From: an uncultured Azospirillum sp.
Lineage (GTDB): Bacteria > Pseudomonadota > Alphaproteobacteria > Azospirillales > Azospirillaceae
Assembly (NCBI RefSeq): GCF_946480385.1
Contig: NZ_CAMLJP010000045.1
Coordinates: forward strand, 1 to 43,494
Length of the DNA: 43,494 nucleotides
Direction of reading: 5' to 3'
Below, piece after piece: positions 7,325 to 15,903 of this stretch; positions within the stretch are counted from its first letter, which is position 1, and each line of letters starts with the position of its first letter. Under the pieces are notes generated by a model. That model made no database searches and was not told the origin of the DNA. It worked only from the letters and a program-made list of their open reading frames with translations. The translations under genes were made by a program, and so were the position numbers.

Positions 7325-8365
7325 ATGACAAGCCCTGCCGAGTTGCCGTTTGCGGCGCAGTCGGACAGTCCCGCCTCCAACTCCGCCTCCAGCCCTGACG
7401 CCCGCCCCGTGCTGCTGCTGACCCGCCGCCTTCCCGAAGCGGTGGAGGCGCGGGCCTCGCGCGACTACCTTGCGGTGCTCAATCCGGAAGACCGCGCCTT
7501 CAGCGGGGCGGAGATCGCCGCCCGCGCGGCCGATGCCGGGGCCGACGCCGTGCTGTGCTGTGCAGGCGACCGGCTGGACGCCGCCGCCATCGCGGCGCTG
7601 CCGCAGCGGGTGCGGGTGCTGGCGACCTTCTCCGTCGGCACCGACCACATCGACCTGGAGGCGGCGCGCGCCCGCGGCCTGACCGTCACCAACACGCCCG
7701 ACGTGCTGACCGACGCCACCGCCGACATCGCGCTGCTTCTGCTGCTGGGTGCCGCGCGCCGCGCGTCGGAGGGCGAGCGGATGATCCGTGCCAATGCCTG
7801 GACCGGCTGGACACCGACCCAGTTGATGGGCACCCATGTCGGCGGCAAGCGGCTGGGCATCGTCGGCATGGGCCGCATCGGACAGGCAGTTGCGGCCCGC
7901 GCCCGCGCCTTCGGCATGACCATCCATTACAGCAACCGCCGCCGTCTGCCGCCGGACCTCGAACTGGGCGCCACCTACCACGCCGACCCGGAGGCGATGC
8001 TGCCGGTGTGCGATGTCCTGTCGCTTCACTTCCCCGCCACGGCGGAAACCAGACATTGGCTGAACGCCGAACGGATCGGGCGGCTGCCGCAGGGGGCCAT
8101 CCTCATCAACACGGCGCGCGGCAGCGTGGTGGACGACGACGCGGTGATCGACGCGCTGAAGGCCGGGCGGTTGGCGTCCGCCGGGCTCGACGTGTTCGAG
8201 AACGAGCCGAACCTGCATCCCGGCTACCGCGATCTGCCCAACGCCTTCCTGCTGCCGCATCTGGGCAGTGCCACGGTGGAAACGCGGAATGCCATGGGAT
8301 CCAAGGCGCTGGACAACATCGACGCGGTGATGGCCGGCCGGCCGGCGCCGGATCGGGTGGTGTGA
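7325..8365 (+). CDS. D-2-hydroxyacid dehydrogenase (glyoxylate/hydroxypyruvate reductase type)
   Basis: The 346-residue NAD(P)-dependent oxidoreductase is of the GyaR/GhrB-like D-isomer 2-hydroxyacid dehydrogenase family. The Rossmann motif GMGRIG is at 181-186. Catalytic residues are Arg265 (INTARGSVVD), a Glu in LDVFENEPN (292-294) and His312 (LLPHLGSAT). The substrate-binding signature FSVGTDHID is at 102-110. The likely reaction is NAD(P)H-dependent reduction of glyoxylate or hydroxypyruvate; specificity cannot be read from the sequence. I chose the ATG at 7325, with GGAAGGGA upstream, over an ATG at 7295. The first 27 residues are a Ser/Ala-rich extension. Confidence 0.9.
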   Translation: MTSPAELPFAAQSDSPASNSASSPDARPVLLLTRRLPEAVEARASRDYLAVLNPEDRAFSGAEIAARAADAGADAVLCCAGDRLDAAAIAALPQRVRVLATFSVGTDHIDLEAARARGLTVTNTPDVLTDATADIALLLLLGAARRASEGERMIRANAWTGWTPTQLMGTHVGGKRLGIVGMGRIGQAVAARARAFGMTIHYSNRRRLPPDLELGATYHADPEAMLPVCDVLSLHFPATAETRHWLNAERIGRLPQGAILINTARGSVVDDDAVIDALKAGRLASAGLDVFENEPNLHPGYRDLPNAFLLPHLGSATVETRNAMGSKALDNIDAVMAGRPAPDRVV

Positions 8366-8555
8366 CGGGTGGGGGAGCCTTTTGCCGGGCCGGCGTTCCG
8401 GTTCTCTTCACCGGCAGGGATTTCCTGCCCCGAACGGATGGGGTGGGCAGAAGATGCCGGTCCGGTAGGAAAGAGGCTCCATTCCTTCCCGATGATCCGG
8501 CGGCGCAATCTGCCGGAAATGTATAAAATGCTTGGTATCTGCGGGGTGCGGCGGG

Positions 8556-8573
8556 TTGGCACAGTGGTTGCTT
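8556..8573 (+). promoter_or_regulatory. Sigma-54 (-24/-12) promoter of the diguanylate cyclase gene
   Basis: The sequence TTGGCACAGTGGTTGCTT has GG at 8558-8559 and GC at 8570-8571 with exactly 10 nt between them. It matches the RpoN consensus TGGCAC-N5-TTGCW at every core position. Transcription would start near 8583, 36 nt before the ATG at 8619. No matching enhancer site was recognised upstream, so the activator (for example FlbD, NtrC or NifA type) is unknown. Confidence 0.75.
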
Positions 8574-8618
8574 GGGTGAAGGCGAAGTGTTCCGACCTTC
8601 ATCAGAGGAGCCGACCCC

Positions 8619-9335
8619 ATGAACGCCATCGTCGCCGCCCTGGACCTGAAGCACCACACCTCCGACCGTTTCGACGTGCCGGCCGGATGGTCGCCGGTCG
8701 CGTTGGCCTCGCGTGTCGGGCTTCTGCGGGGGACCGAGCGCCAGACGCTGGACGAGACGATCGCACTGCTTGCCGAGGCCAAGGAAACGATCGCCGAGTT
8801 GCATGAGCGCATCGCCTACCTGGAAAGCCTGACGATGACGGACGAGCTGACCGGTCTGTTGAACCGGCGCGGCTTCTACAGCCACTTCCGGCGCGAGTTG
8901 GCCTCCGCCCGCCGCAACGGGTCCGCCGGCGGCCTGCTGGTCATGATCGACCTGGACGGCTTCAAGGCGATCAACGACACCCACGGCCATGTCGCCGGCG
9001 ACGCCTATCTGCGGCAGGTGGCGCGGATGATCGTCGGCAATGTCCGGCAGGAGGACGTGGTCGCCCGGCTGGGTGGCGACGAGTTCGCCGTGCTGCTGAC
9101 CAACACCGACACCGCCAGCGGCCTCGCCCGCGCCCGTCAGCTGGCCGCCATCGCCGACGCCACCCATGTGGAATGGGGTGGGCAGTCGCTGCCGGTCCGT
9201 TTCTCCGTCGGCACCCAGCCCTATGGCGCCGACGACAGCGAGGACGAGGTGATGCGCCGCGCCGACGCCATGATGTACGGCGCCAAGGGTGCCCGCCGCC
9301 GCGACGCCAAGCGCAAGACCAAGCGGGCGGCCTGA
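8619..9335 (+). CDS. Diguanylate cyclase (GGDEF domain)
   Basis: The 238-residue soluble enzyme makes cyclic di-GMP from two GTP. The N-terminal 70 residues hold a short unknown segment and a probable coiled coil (DETIALLAEAKETIAELHERIAYLESL) that could dimerise the protein. The GGDEF domain runs from about 74 to 228: DELTGLLNRRGF, the metal-binding MIDLDGFKAINDTHGH, and the intact active-site GGDEF at 152-156. RQED at 143-146 lies exactly five residues before it and matches the RxxD inhibitory I-site, so product inhibition is likely. There is no sensory domain. AGAGGAG precedes the ATG, and the gene has its own sigma-54 type promoter and terminator. Confidence 0.93.
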   Translation: MNAIVAALDLKHHTSDRFDVPAGWSPVALASRVGLLRGTERQTLDETIALLAEAKETIAELHERIAYLESLTMTDELTGLLNRRGFYSHFRRELASARRNGSAGGLLVMIDLDGFKAINDTHGHVAGDAYLRQVARMIVGNVRQEDVVARLGGDEFAVLLTNTDTASGLARARQLAAIADATHVEWGGQSLPVRFSVGTQPYGADDSEDEVMRRADAMMYGAKGARRRDAKRKTKRAA

Positions 9336-9383
9336 GCCGCTACCCATCCCCTCCGCCATAGATTGCTGCTGTCGATAATCAGG

Positions 9384-9412
9384 AACCGCCCGCGCTCGCC
9401 GCGGGCGGTTTT
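9384..9412 (+). terminator. Rho-independent terminator after the diguanylate cyclase gene
   Basis: A perfect 10-bp stem is formed by AACCGCCCGC at 9384-9393 and GCGGGCGGTT at 9401-9410, with a 7-nt loop, followed by TTCC. It closes a one-gene unit. Confidence 0.8.
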
Positions 9413-9476
9413 CCGTTTGCGCGCAGGGTGATCGGTGGCCATCAGGGGTCTCATCCAGCGGTCCGGTAACGACAAT

Positions 9477-9512
9477 TTAACCGTCGCGACCTATTCAGAA
9501 AGGGGCTATACC
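9477..9512 (+). promoter_or_regulatory. Putative divK promoter with a CtrA-like half-site
   Basis: TTAACCGT at 9477-9484 matches seven of eight positions of the TTAACCAT half-site often bound by CtrA. It abuts a weak sigma-70 promoter, TCGCGA (9484-9489), 17 bp, TATACC (9507-9512). In Caulobacter divK transcription depends on CtrA. The second half of a full TTAA-N7-TTAA box is absent, so binding is uncertain. Confidence 0.35.
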
Positions 9513-9591
9513 GGATCCAAGGTTCCGCAACGCCGGTGCGCGATCCGGCATTGGACAGCGTGAACGCGGGGGTCACACCCAGGGAGGATGC

Positions 9592-9999
9592 ATGTCAGCG
9601 GAGCCGTGCGGTCCATTGGCGACCGGTGGTGGGCCGACCAAGACCGTCCTCATCGTCGAGGACAACGAGCTGAACATGAAGCTCTTTCATGACCTGCTCG
9701 AAGCGCACGGCTATGGCACGCTGCAGACCCGCGAAGGCATGGAGGCGATGAGGCTGGCCCGCCAGCACCGCCCCGACCTGATTCTGATGGACATCCAGCT
9801 GCCGGAGGTTTCCGGGCTGGAGGTGACCCGCTGGATCAAGGACGATCCGGAGCTGAAGAGCATTCCGGTCGTCGCCGTCACCGCCTTCGCCATGAAGGGC
9901 GACGAGGAGAAAATCCGTCAGGGTGGCTGCGAGGATTATGTCGCAAAGCCCATTTCGGTCGTGAAATTCCTCGAAACAGTCAAGAAGTTTCTCAGTTAA
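9592..9999 (+). CDS. divK: Single-domain response regulator DivK
   Basis: The 135-residue protein is a lone receiver domain. The acidic pocket is VEDNELNMK (residues 22-30), the phospho-acceptor is Asp67 in [13 protein letters not shown], and the conserved Lys lies in VAKPIS. In alphaproteobacteria DivK works with PleC/DivJ-type kinases and DivL to control the CtrA phosphorelay and cell polarity. It carries about 14 extra N-terminal residues compared with Caulobacter DivK. The start at ATG 9592 is supported by AGGGAGG at 9581-9587. It lies 42 bp before pleD, the usual partner, and they probably form an operon. Confidence 0.93.
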   Translation: MSAEPCGPLATGGGPTKTVLIVEDNELNMKLFHDLLEAHGYGTLQTREGMEAMRLARQHRPDLILMDIQLPEVSGLEVTRWIKDDPELKSIPVVAVTAFAMKGDEEKIRQGGCEDYVAKPISVVKFLETVKKFLS

Positions 10000-10041
10000 G
10001 TCTGTTTTTCTCTGTGGCAATTCTGCAGGAATTTCCTTCCG

Positions 10042-11436
10042 ATGTCCGCGCGTGTCCTTGTCGTTGACGACGTTCTGCCGAATGTGAAGCTGCTCGCGGC
10101 AAAGCTGACGCGCGAGTACTTCAATGTTCTGACCGCCTTCAACGGACCCGACGCGCTTGAGATGGTGCGGAAGGAATCGCCGGACATCGTCCTGCTCGAC
10201 GTGATGATGCCGGGCATGGACGGGTTCGAGGTTTGCGAGAAGATCCGCTCCGATCCCGCCACCATGCACATTCCCGTGGTGATGGTCACCGCGCTGTCGG
10301 ACATCGCCGACCGCGTCCGCGGGCTGGAGGCCGGGGCCGACGATTTCCTGACCAAGCCGGTGAACGACATCGCGCTGTTCGCGCGCGTGCGCTCTCTGGT
10401 GCGGCTGAAGATGATGATGGACGAGTGGCGCCTGCGCGAAACCACGTCCGGCCAGTTCGGCGTCATCGAGCGCAGCGGCACCATGCTGAGCGAATCCTTC
10501 GAGCGCGCCAACGTGCTGGTGCTGGAGGATTCCGCCCTCGACCTGGAGAAGGTGAGGGAGACCCTTCAGCGCGACCATAACACCGTGTACTCCGCCGACA
10601 CCGGCGCCAAGGCGCTGGAACGTGCGCTTGGCACGCCGCTCGATCTGGTGGTGGTCAGCCTGACCCTGCTGAACGAGGACGGTCTGCGGCTCTGTTCGCA
10701 GCTTCGCTCGCACGAGCGCACGCGGCAGGTGCCGATCCTGCTGATGGTGGACGACGGCGACCTGGGGCAGGTGGCGAAGGGGCTGGAACTCGGCGCCAAC
10801 GACTATGTCATCAAGCCGGTCGACCGGAACGAGCTGCTGGCCCGCGCCCGCACCCAGATCCGGCGCAAGCGCTATCAGGAAAGGCTGCGCTCCAACTACG
10901 AGCAGAGCCTGTCGATGGCGCTGACCGACAGCCTGACCGGCGTCTTCAACCGCCGCTACGTCAACGCCCATCTGCCGCGGCTGCTGGAACGCGCCATCGA
11001 CAGCCACAAGCCGGTGTCGGTGCTGATGTTCGACATCGACCATTTCAAGGTGGTCAACGACACCTACGGCCACGCCATCGGCGACGAGGTACTGCGCGAG
11101 GTCACCGCCCGCGCCAGCCGCAACCTGCGCACCTTCGACCTCGTCGCCCGGCTGGGTGGCGAGGAGTTCATCGTCATCCTGCCGGACACCGACGGGGAAG
11201 CCGCGCTGATCGTCGCCGAACGCCTGCGTTCGCGCATCGCCGATACGCCCTTCACCGTGTCGGCCGGCCGCGGCGAGATCAACGTGACGGTCTCCATCGG
11301 CATTTCGATCGGCGGCCGGCTGGGCGACACCGCCGAAGGACTGGTCCGCCGGGCCGACGAGGCGCTGTACGAAGCCAAGCGGTCGGGCCGCAACTGCGTC
11401 ATCGCCGACGCCCGCGCCGACCAGTTGGAGGGGTAG
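10042..11436 (+). CDS. pleD: Response regulator / diguanylate cyclase PleD
   Basis: The 464-residue REC-REC-GGDEF protein matches PleD. The first receiver has its acidic pocket at VVDD (7-10) and phospho-acceptor Asp53 in IVLLDVMMPGMDG. The second receiver (about 155-285) has Ser where the acceptor Asp should be (LVVVSLTLLNEDG), so it is a dimerisation adaptor, as in other PleD proteins. The cyclase domain has GGEEF at 372-376 and the inhibitory RTFD I-site at 363-366. It produces c-di-GMP on phosphorylation and in Caulobacter controls the swarmer-to-stalked transition. The start ATG at 10042 has CAGGAA about 9 nt upstream. It is downstream of divK. Confidence 0.95.
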   Translation: MSARVLVVDDVLPNVKLLAAKLTREYFNVLTAFNGPDALEMVRKESPDIVLLDVMMPGMDGFEVCEKIRSDPATMHIPVVMVTALSDIADRVRGLEAGADDFLTKPVNDIALFARVRSLVRLKMMMDEWRLRETTSGQFGVIERSGTMLSESFERANVLVLEDSALDLEKVRETLQRDHNTVYSADTGAKALERALGTPLDLVVVSLTLLNEDGLRLCSQLRSHERTRQVPILLMVDDGDLGQVAKGLELGANDYVIKPVDRNELLARARTQIRRKRYQERLRSNYEQSLSMALTDSLTGVFNRRYVNAHLPRLLERAIDSHKPVSVLMFDIDHFKVVNDTYGHAIGDEVLREVTARASRNLRTFDLVARLGGEEFIVILPDTDGEAALIVAERLRSRIADTPFTVSAGRGEINVTVSIGISIGGRLGDTAEGLVRRADEALYEAKRSGRNCVIADARADQLEG

Positions 11437-11528
11437 GGGCGGGGCTTTCGGCTCGTCCTCTTGCCGATCCTGCTGCGCCGCACCATGTGGCAAGGCCGTT
11501 CCTGATCACCGGCATCCACGGGGGACCG

Positions 11529-12194
11529 ATGCTCGCCATCGCCAGCGGCGCCATCACCCATCTCGGCAGCAGCAGCCTTCTCGTTCCGCTTTCCGCCCTC
11601 TATGCGACCGCGCTGTGGCGGCACCATTCGGCGCCGCTGGCGCTGCGCTGGCTGCTCGCCCTATCGCTGTGCCTGGGCGCCATGGTGGTGCTGAAGCTGG
11701 TGGGGCATGGCTGTGGTTTGCCCGACTTTCCGTTGTTCCCGTCACTGTTCGCCGGCGACCGTTTCATCAGCCCCAGCGGCCATGCCGCCTTCTCCGCCGT
11801 CTTCTACGGGTCGGTGTCGGCGCTGGCGGCGCGCAATGCCCGGTCGCGCTGGCTGCGCATCGCGCTGCCGCTGGCGGCGGTGGCGCTGGTGCTGGCCATC
11901 GGCGCCTCGCGCGTTGCCGTCTCCGCCCATTCGGGGGCGGAGGTGGTGGCCGGGCTGATGATCGGCGGGCTGTCGGCCCTGCTGTTCCTGTGGAGCAGCC
12001 GCAAGGACGCCGTGCCGCGCCTGCGCCCATCGCCCTGGCTGGCCGGGGCGATGGCGCTGGGGCTGGCCTTGCTGATCCATGCCGGCGATCCGTCCTTCGT
12101 CGAGGGGACGATCCGCTGGGCCGCCCATCAGCTGGGCAGCGAGGGCGGCCTCTGCGAACTGGCCGGCCGGGTGTTCCCCGGCAATCGCGGCTAA
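11529..12194 (+). CDS. PAP2-family membrane phosphatase
   Basis: The 221-residue polytopic membrane protein has about six hydrophobic segments and phosphatidic acid phosphatase type 2 motifs: PSGH at 82-85 (motif 2) and SRVAVSAHSGAE (127-138, motif 3 with catalytic His134). Motif 3 usually ends in Asp; here it is Glu138. Motif 1 (K-x6-RP) is degenerate, with Lys56 in VVLKLVGHG and no following RP. Likely substrates are lipid phosphates or pyrophosphates in the inner membrane. The ATG at 11529 with GGGGGA upstream is preferred over a GTG at 11487. It may be co-transcribed with divK-pleD, 92 bp upstream. Confidence 0.8.
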   Translation: MLAIASGAITHLGSSSLLVPLSALYATALWRHHSAPLALRWLLALSLCLGAMVVLKLVGHGCGLPDFPLFPSLFAGDRFISPSGHAAFSAVFYGSVSALAARNARSRWLRIALPLAAVALVLAIGASRVAVSAHSGAEVVAGLMIGGLSALLFLWSSRKDAVPRLRPSPWLAGAMALGLALLIHAGDPSFVEGTIRWAAHQLGSEGGLCELAGRVFPGNRG

Positions 12195-12390
12195 ATCACC
12201 AACCGGGGTGAAGCCGGTGGCGTCCTGTGCTATGACGGACGGCCGCGCCCGGTTCTGCCGTTGCGGCGCCGATCGCGTCAATGCTTGAGCCTAAGGCTTG
12301 CGCCGCGCCGCGCAAGATCCTATACCGACGCCCCGTTTCCGTTCCGTTCCGCCCCGTTCCATCAGCTTTCGCCTGGTCACCTCGCACCGC

Positions 12391-15300
12391 ATGTCGCTTT
12401 TCGATGCCCTGCCGCGTGGCCCTTCGTCGGGTGGCGCCGCCGTCCCCTTCGGTCAGGAGGACCTGACGCGCGTCTTCGATACCAAGACGCTGCAGCGCGG
12501 CCGCACGCTGATGATGACCGGTGCGGTGACGCTGGGTCCTCCCGGCGGCGACCGGATCAAGGCGGAGGTCAGTGACCTCGGCCGCCGGCTGGGGGTGACG
12601 GTGTACCCGGTGCAGGGAAAGCGCGGCATCGTGCTCGACCGCAGTTGCACCTGCGGCCGCAACGCCTGCGCTCACATGGCGGCGGCGGCGATGCTGGCGC
12701 TGGAAAGCCGGCCGGAATGGCGCCGCGCCTCCCTGTTCGATGTCGCCGACGTGAAAGCGCCGCTGGCCCCGCCTCCGCCCCCGCCGCCTGTCCCGGCGGC
12801 GCCCACGCCTGCCGCAACGGCCCCCTCGGCACCGCCCGCTCCCAAGCCCCCGCTCACCCTGGTCCGCCCGCCGGTCCCGCCGCCGATCCGCAGCGTCGCG
12901 CCCCCACCGCCTCCACCCCCTGCGCCCAAGCCGGAGCCGGTGCGCAGCCTGCGCTGGACGCTGGAGCCGGGGCAGGGCGACGTCGCCTGCTACATCCTGG
13001 TGGAGTTCGTGGCGGAGGGAGCGGCCGATGCCAGCCCCGCCACCCCGCGCGACGTGCTGGCCAGGGCCCCGCGCTCTGTCGACGGCGATGCCGACCGCGC
13101 CATCGCCCGCCTGCTCGGCGGTGGCGGGACCGAGCGTACCCCCGTCGCCAAGAGCCGGGGGGAGGCGGTGGACCGGCTGCTGCGCCGCCTGCTCTCCACC
13201 GGCCGCCTGCGCTGGCGCGACGGCACCCCGCTGGCCGAGGCGCCGGGCCGCACCGTCCGCGCCTTCCGCGACCCGGCCACCCGCAAGCTTCGCCCGACCG
13301 GCCTGCCCGAACGCAGTGTGCTGGTGAAGGGCCAGTCCTATTGGTGCGTCGACAGCGCCACCGGCACCGTCTTCCCGGTCGATCTCCAGGTGGTGGAAGT
13401 GCCGAAGGCCAAGCCGGTGCAGGCCGCTCCGCCACCGCCGCCGGTGCCGTCCAAATCGACCCCGTCGCGCCTGTTCGGTCCCTCGCGCAGTGGCCCCCTG
13501 AAACCAGGGCCAGCGTCGATGCCGCGCATCACCCCGCCGCCGTCCATTGCAACGCCCACTTTCCGCGACAACGCCATTCCCGGCGTGCGCAGCGGTGCGG
13601 CCGACGCGGCGGCCATCGTCGAACGCTCCCCACGGATCCTCGCGCGCCTCGGCCGTGTGGTGACGCCGGCCGATGGGCTGGTCGACGTGCTGCGCCTGTC
13701 GTTCGATTATGGCGAACCCGGCAACGTGGTGGAGATCGAGCCCGACGACCAGCGCCAGTTCGCCCGCTATGAGGATGACTTCGGCGACGTCACCTTCGTC
13801 CGCCGCGACAAGGCCGACGAGCAGGCGGCGCTGGACCGGCTGTCCGGCCTAGGCTTCGCCCAAGCGCGGATCGAACCGCCGAAGGGTGCGCTGAACGCCC
13901 GCGGCTCCCGCGTCCACTGGCTGACCGGCCGGGACGTGGAGGAGCGCTGGCAGCATTTCCTGACCAACGAAGTCCCCGCCCTGACCAAGGCGGGCTGGAT
14001 CGTCGAGGTCGGCGCCGATTTCGGCACCAAGGTCATCGAACCGGGCGCCGAGGTCGAGGTCGCCGTCCGCGATGCCGGCGACGGCTGGTTCGACCTGGAT
14101 GTCGGCGTCGAGATCGACGGCGAGCGCCAGCCGCTTCTGCCGATCCTCGCCCGTCTGGTGGAGAAGGGCGGCCTGTCGACCACCCGCGTCATCGACGGCC
14201 GCGCCCACATCGTGCTGGACGACGGCAACGTCCTGGCCCTGCCGGCCGAGCGGATCGAGCGGCTGCTCAGCGTTCTCGAAGCCATGCTGGACAGCGGGCG
14301 CAGCAGCGGCGACCGGCTGAAGGTGCCGCTGGCCGAGGCCGACTCCCTGCTCGACATCGACGACCTGATCGCCCGGCGCGGCGACGAGACGGCGCAGATC
14401 GACGGCTATCTCCAGCGCCTGCGCGCCGACGAGATGCCGGGCGACATGACCCCGCCGCCGGGTTTCAGGGGCGAACTGCGCGACTATCAGCGCGGCGGCC
14501 TCGCCTGGATGCAGAGCCTGCGCGCCAACAACGTCGCCGGCATCCTGGCCGACGACATGGGCCTGGGCAAGACCGCCCAGACGCTGGCCCACATCGCCAT
14601 GGAAGAGCATGAGGGCCGGCTGACCGAACCCTGTCTGGTGGTGGTGCCGACCAGCCTCGTGCCCAACTGGGTGGCGGAGTCTGAACGCTTCACCCCGCAT
14701 CTGCGGGTCGTGGTGCTGCATGGCATCGACCGCCATGGCAAACTGTCGGAGATCGACCGCGCCCACATCGTCGTCACCACCTATGGCGTGGTGGCGCGCG
14801 ACATCGATCTGCTGAAGCGCCTGACCTGGCACATGATCGTGCTGGACGAGGCGCAGGCGATCAAGAACCCCGACGGCAAGGCGACCCGTGCGGTCGCGGC
14901 TCTGCCGGCGCGGCACCGGCTCTGCCTGTCCGGCACGCCGGTGGAGAACAATCTGGGCGAGCTGTGGAGCCAGTTCGCCTTCCTGATGCCGGGCCTGCTG
15001 GGCGACCGCAAGGAGTTCGGCAAGCGCTACCGCGTGCCGATCGAGAAGCGCGGCGACAACACCCGCGCCAACCTGCTGATGCGCCGCATCCGCCCCTTCC
15101 TGCTCCGCCGCACCAAGGAGGCGGTGGCGAAGGAACTGCCGCCGAAGACCGAGGTGGTTGTCCGCATCGACCTGGAACGCGACCAGCGCGACCTCTACGA
15201 AACCATCCGGTTGTCGGTGAACGAGACGGTGCGCGCGGCGCTGGCCGCCAGCGGCAAGGGGCTGGGCCAGAACGCCATCGCGGTGATCGACGCGCTGTTG

Positions 15301-15894
15301 AAGCTGCGTCAGGTCTGCTGCGACCCGCGCCTGCTGAAATCCATCGCCGCGCTGGGCGGCAAGACGCGGCCGAGCGCCAAGCTGCACGCCCTGACCGAGA
15401 TGGTGAAGGAGATGGTGCCGGAAGGCCGGCGCATCCTGATCTTCTCGCAATTCACCACCATGCTCGACCTCATCAAGCTGGAGTTGGAGAAGGCACACAT
15501 CCCCTATGTCGAGCTGACCGGCCGCACGCTCGACCGCGCCGAGCCGGTGAACCGCTTCCAGAACCGCGAGGTTCCGGTGTTCCTCATCAGCCTGAAGGCC
15601 GGCGGGCGCGGCCTGAACCTGACCGCCGCCGACACGGTGATCCACTACGATCCCTGGTGGAACCCCGCCGCCGAGGATCAGGCGACCGACCGTGCCTATC
15701 GCATCGGCCAGGACAAGCCGGTCTTCGTCTACAAGCTGATCGCCGCCAACACGGTGGAGGAACGCATCCTCGACCTCCAGCGCCGCAAGGGCAGCCTGTC
15801 CGCCGCCACCATCGAGGGTAAGGGGCTGGTCAGCGCGCTCGACGGCGGCGACATCGACTATCTGCTTGGCGACGGGGACGGCGACGAGGACTAG
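12391..15894 (+). CDS. SNF2-family helicase with SWIM zinc finger
   Basis: The 1167-residue protein has three regions. First is an N-terminal SWIM zinc finger with C86, C88, C93 and H95 (CTCGRNACAH), preceded by the typical TLQRGRTLM helix. Next is a long Pro/Ala-rich, probably disordered section (about 125-190 and again 350-390) with an intervening globular part. Last is a HepA-like SNF2 motor from about 690: motif I DDMGLGKTAQT near 720, motif II DEAQ (LDEAQAIKN) near 820, and a C-terminal helicase half with ILIFSQFTTMLDLI, SLKAGGRGLNLTAAD and QATDRAYRIGQ. It is probably a DNA translocase acting on nucleoprotein; the target is unknown. The ATG at 12391 has a weak ribosome-binding site; an in-frame ATG at 12298 would add 31 residues. 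Confidence 0.93.
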   Translation: MSLFDALPRGPSSGGAAVPFGQEDLTRVFDTKTLQRGRTLMMTGAVTLGPPGGDRIKAEVSDLGRRLGVTVYPVQGKRGIVLDRSCTCGRNACAHMAAAAMLALESRPEWRRASLFDVADVKAPLAPPPPPPPVPAAPTPAATAPSAPPAPKPPLTLVRPPVPPPIRSVAPPPPPPPAPKPEPVRSLRWTLEPGQGDVACYILVEFVAEGAADASPATPRDVLARAPRSVDGDADRAIARLLGGGGTERTPVAKSRGEAVDRLLRRLLSTGRLRWRDGTPLAEAPGRTVRAFRDPATRKLRPTGLPERSVLVKGQSYWCVDSATGTVFPVDLQVVEVPKAKPVQAAPPPPPVPSKSTPSRLFGPSRSGPLKPGPASMPRITPPPSIATPTFRDNAIPGVRSGAADAAAIVERSPRILARLGRVVTPADGLVDVLRLSFDYGEPGNVVEIEPDDQRQFARYEDDFGDVTFVRRDKADEQAALDRLSGLGFAQARIEPPKGALNARGSRVHWLTGRDVEERWQHFLTNEVPALTKAGWIVEVGADFGTKVIEPGAEVEVAVRDAGDGWFDLDVGVEIDGERQPLLPILARLVEKGGLSTTRVIDGRAHIVLDDGNVLALPAERIERLLSVLEAMLDSGRSSGDRLKVPLAEADSLLDIDDLIARRGDETAQIDGYLQRLRADEMPGDMTPPPGFRGELRDYQRGGLAWMQSLRANNVAGILADDMGLGKTAQTLAHIAMEEHEGRLTEPCLVVVPTSLVPNWVAESERFTPHLRVVVLHGIDRHGKLSEIDRAHIVVTTYGVVARDIDLLKRLTWHMIVLDEAQAIKNPDGKATRAVAALPARHRLCLSGTPVENNLGELWSQFAFLMPGLLGDRKEFGKRYRVPIEKRGDNTRANLLMRRIRPFLLRRTKEAVAKELPPKTEVVVRIDLERDQRDLYETIRLSVNETVRAALAASGKGLGQNAIAVIDALLKLRQVCCDPRLLKSIAALGGKTRPSAKLHALTEMVKEMVPEGRRILIFSQFTTMLDLIKLELEKAHIPYVELTGRTLDRAEPVNRFQNREVPVFLISLKAGGRGLNLTAADTVIHYDPWWNPAAEDQATDRAYRIGQDKPVFVYKLIAANTVEERILDLQRRKGSLSAATIEGKGLVSALDGGDIDYLLGDGDGDED

Positions 15895-15903
15895 GCGCCC
15901 GCC

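Noticed and set aside
9595..11493. 632-codon minus-strand frame opposite divK and pleD
   Set aside because: The plus strand encodes two full-length conserved proteins with ribosome-binding sites; the mirror frame has neither.
13849..15645. Long open frame (about 600 codons) on the minus strand opposite the SNF2 gene
   Set aside because: It is the complement of a clearly conserved helicase. Its translation is rich in Arg, Gln, His and Gly without domains, the usual mirror of a GC-rich gene.
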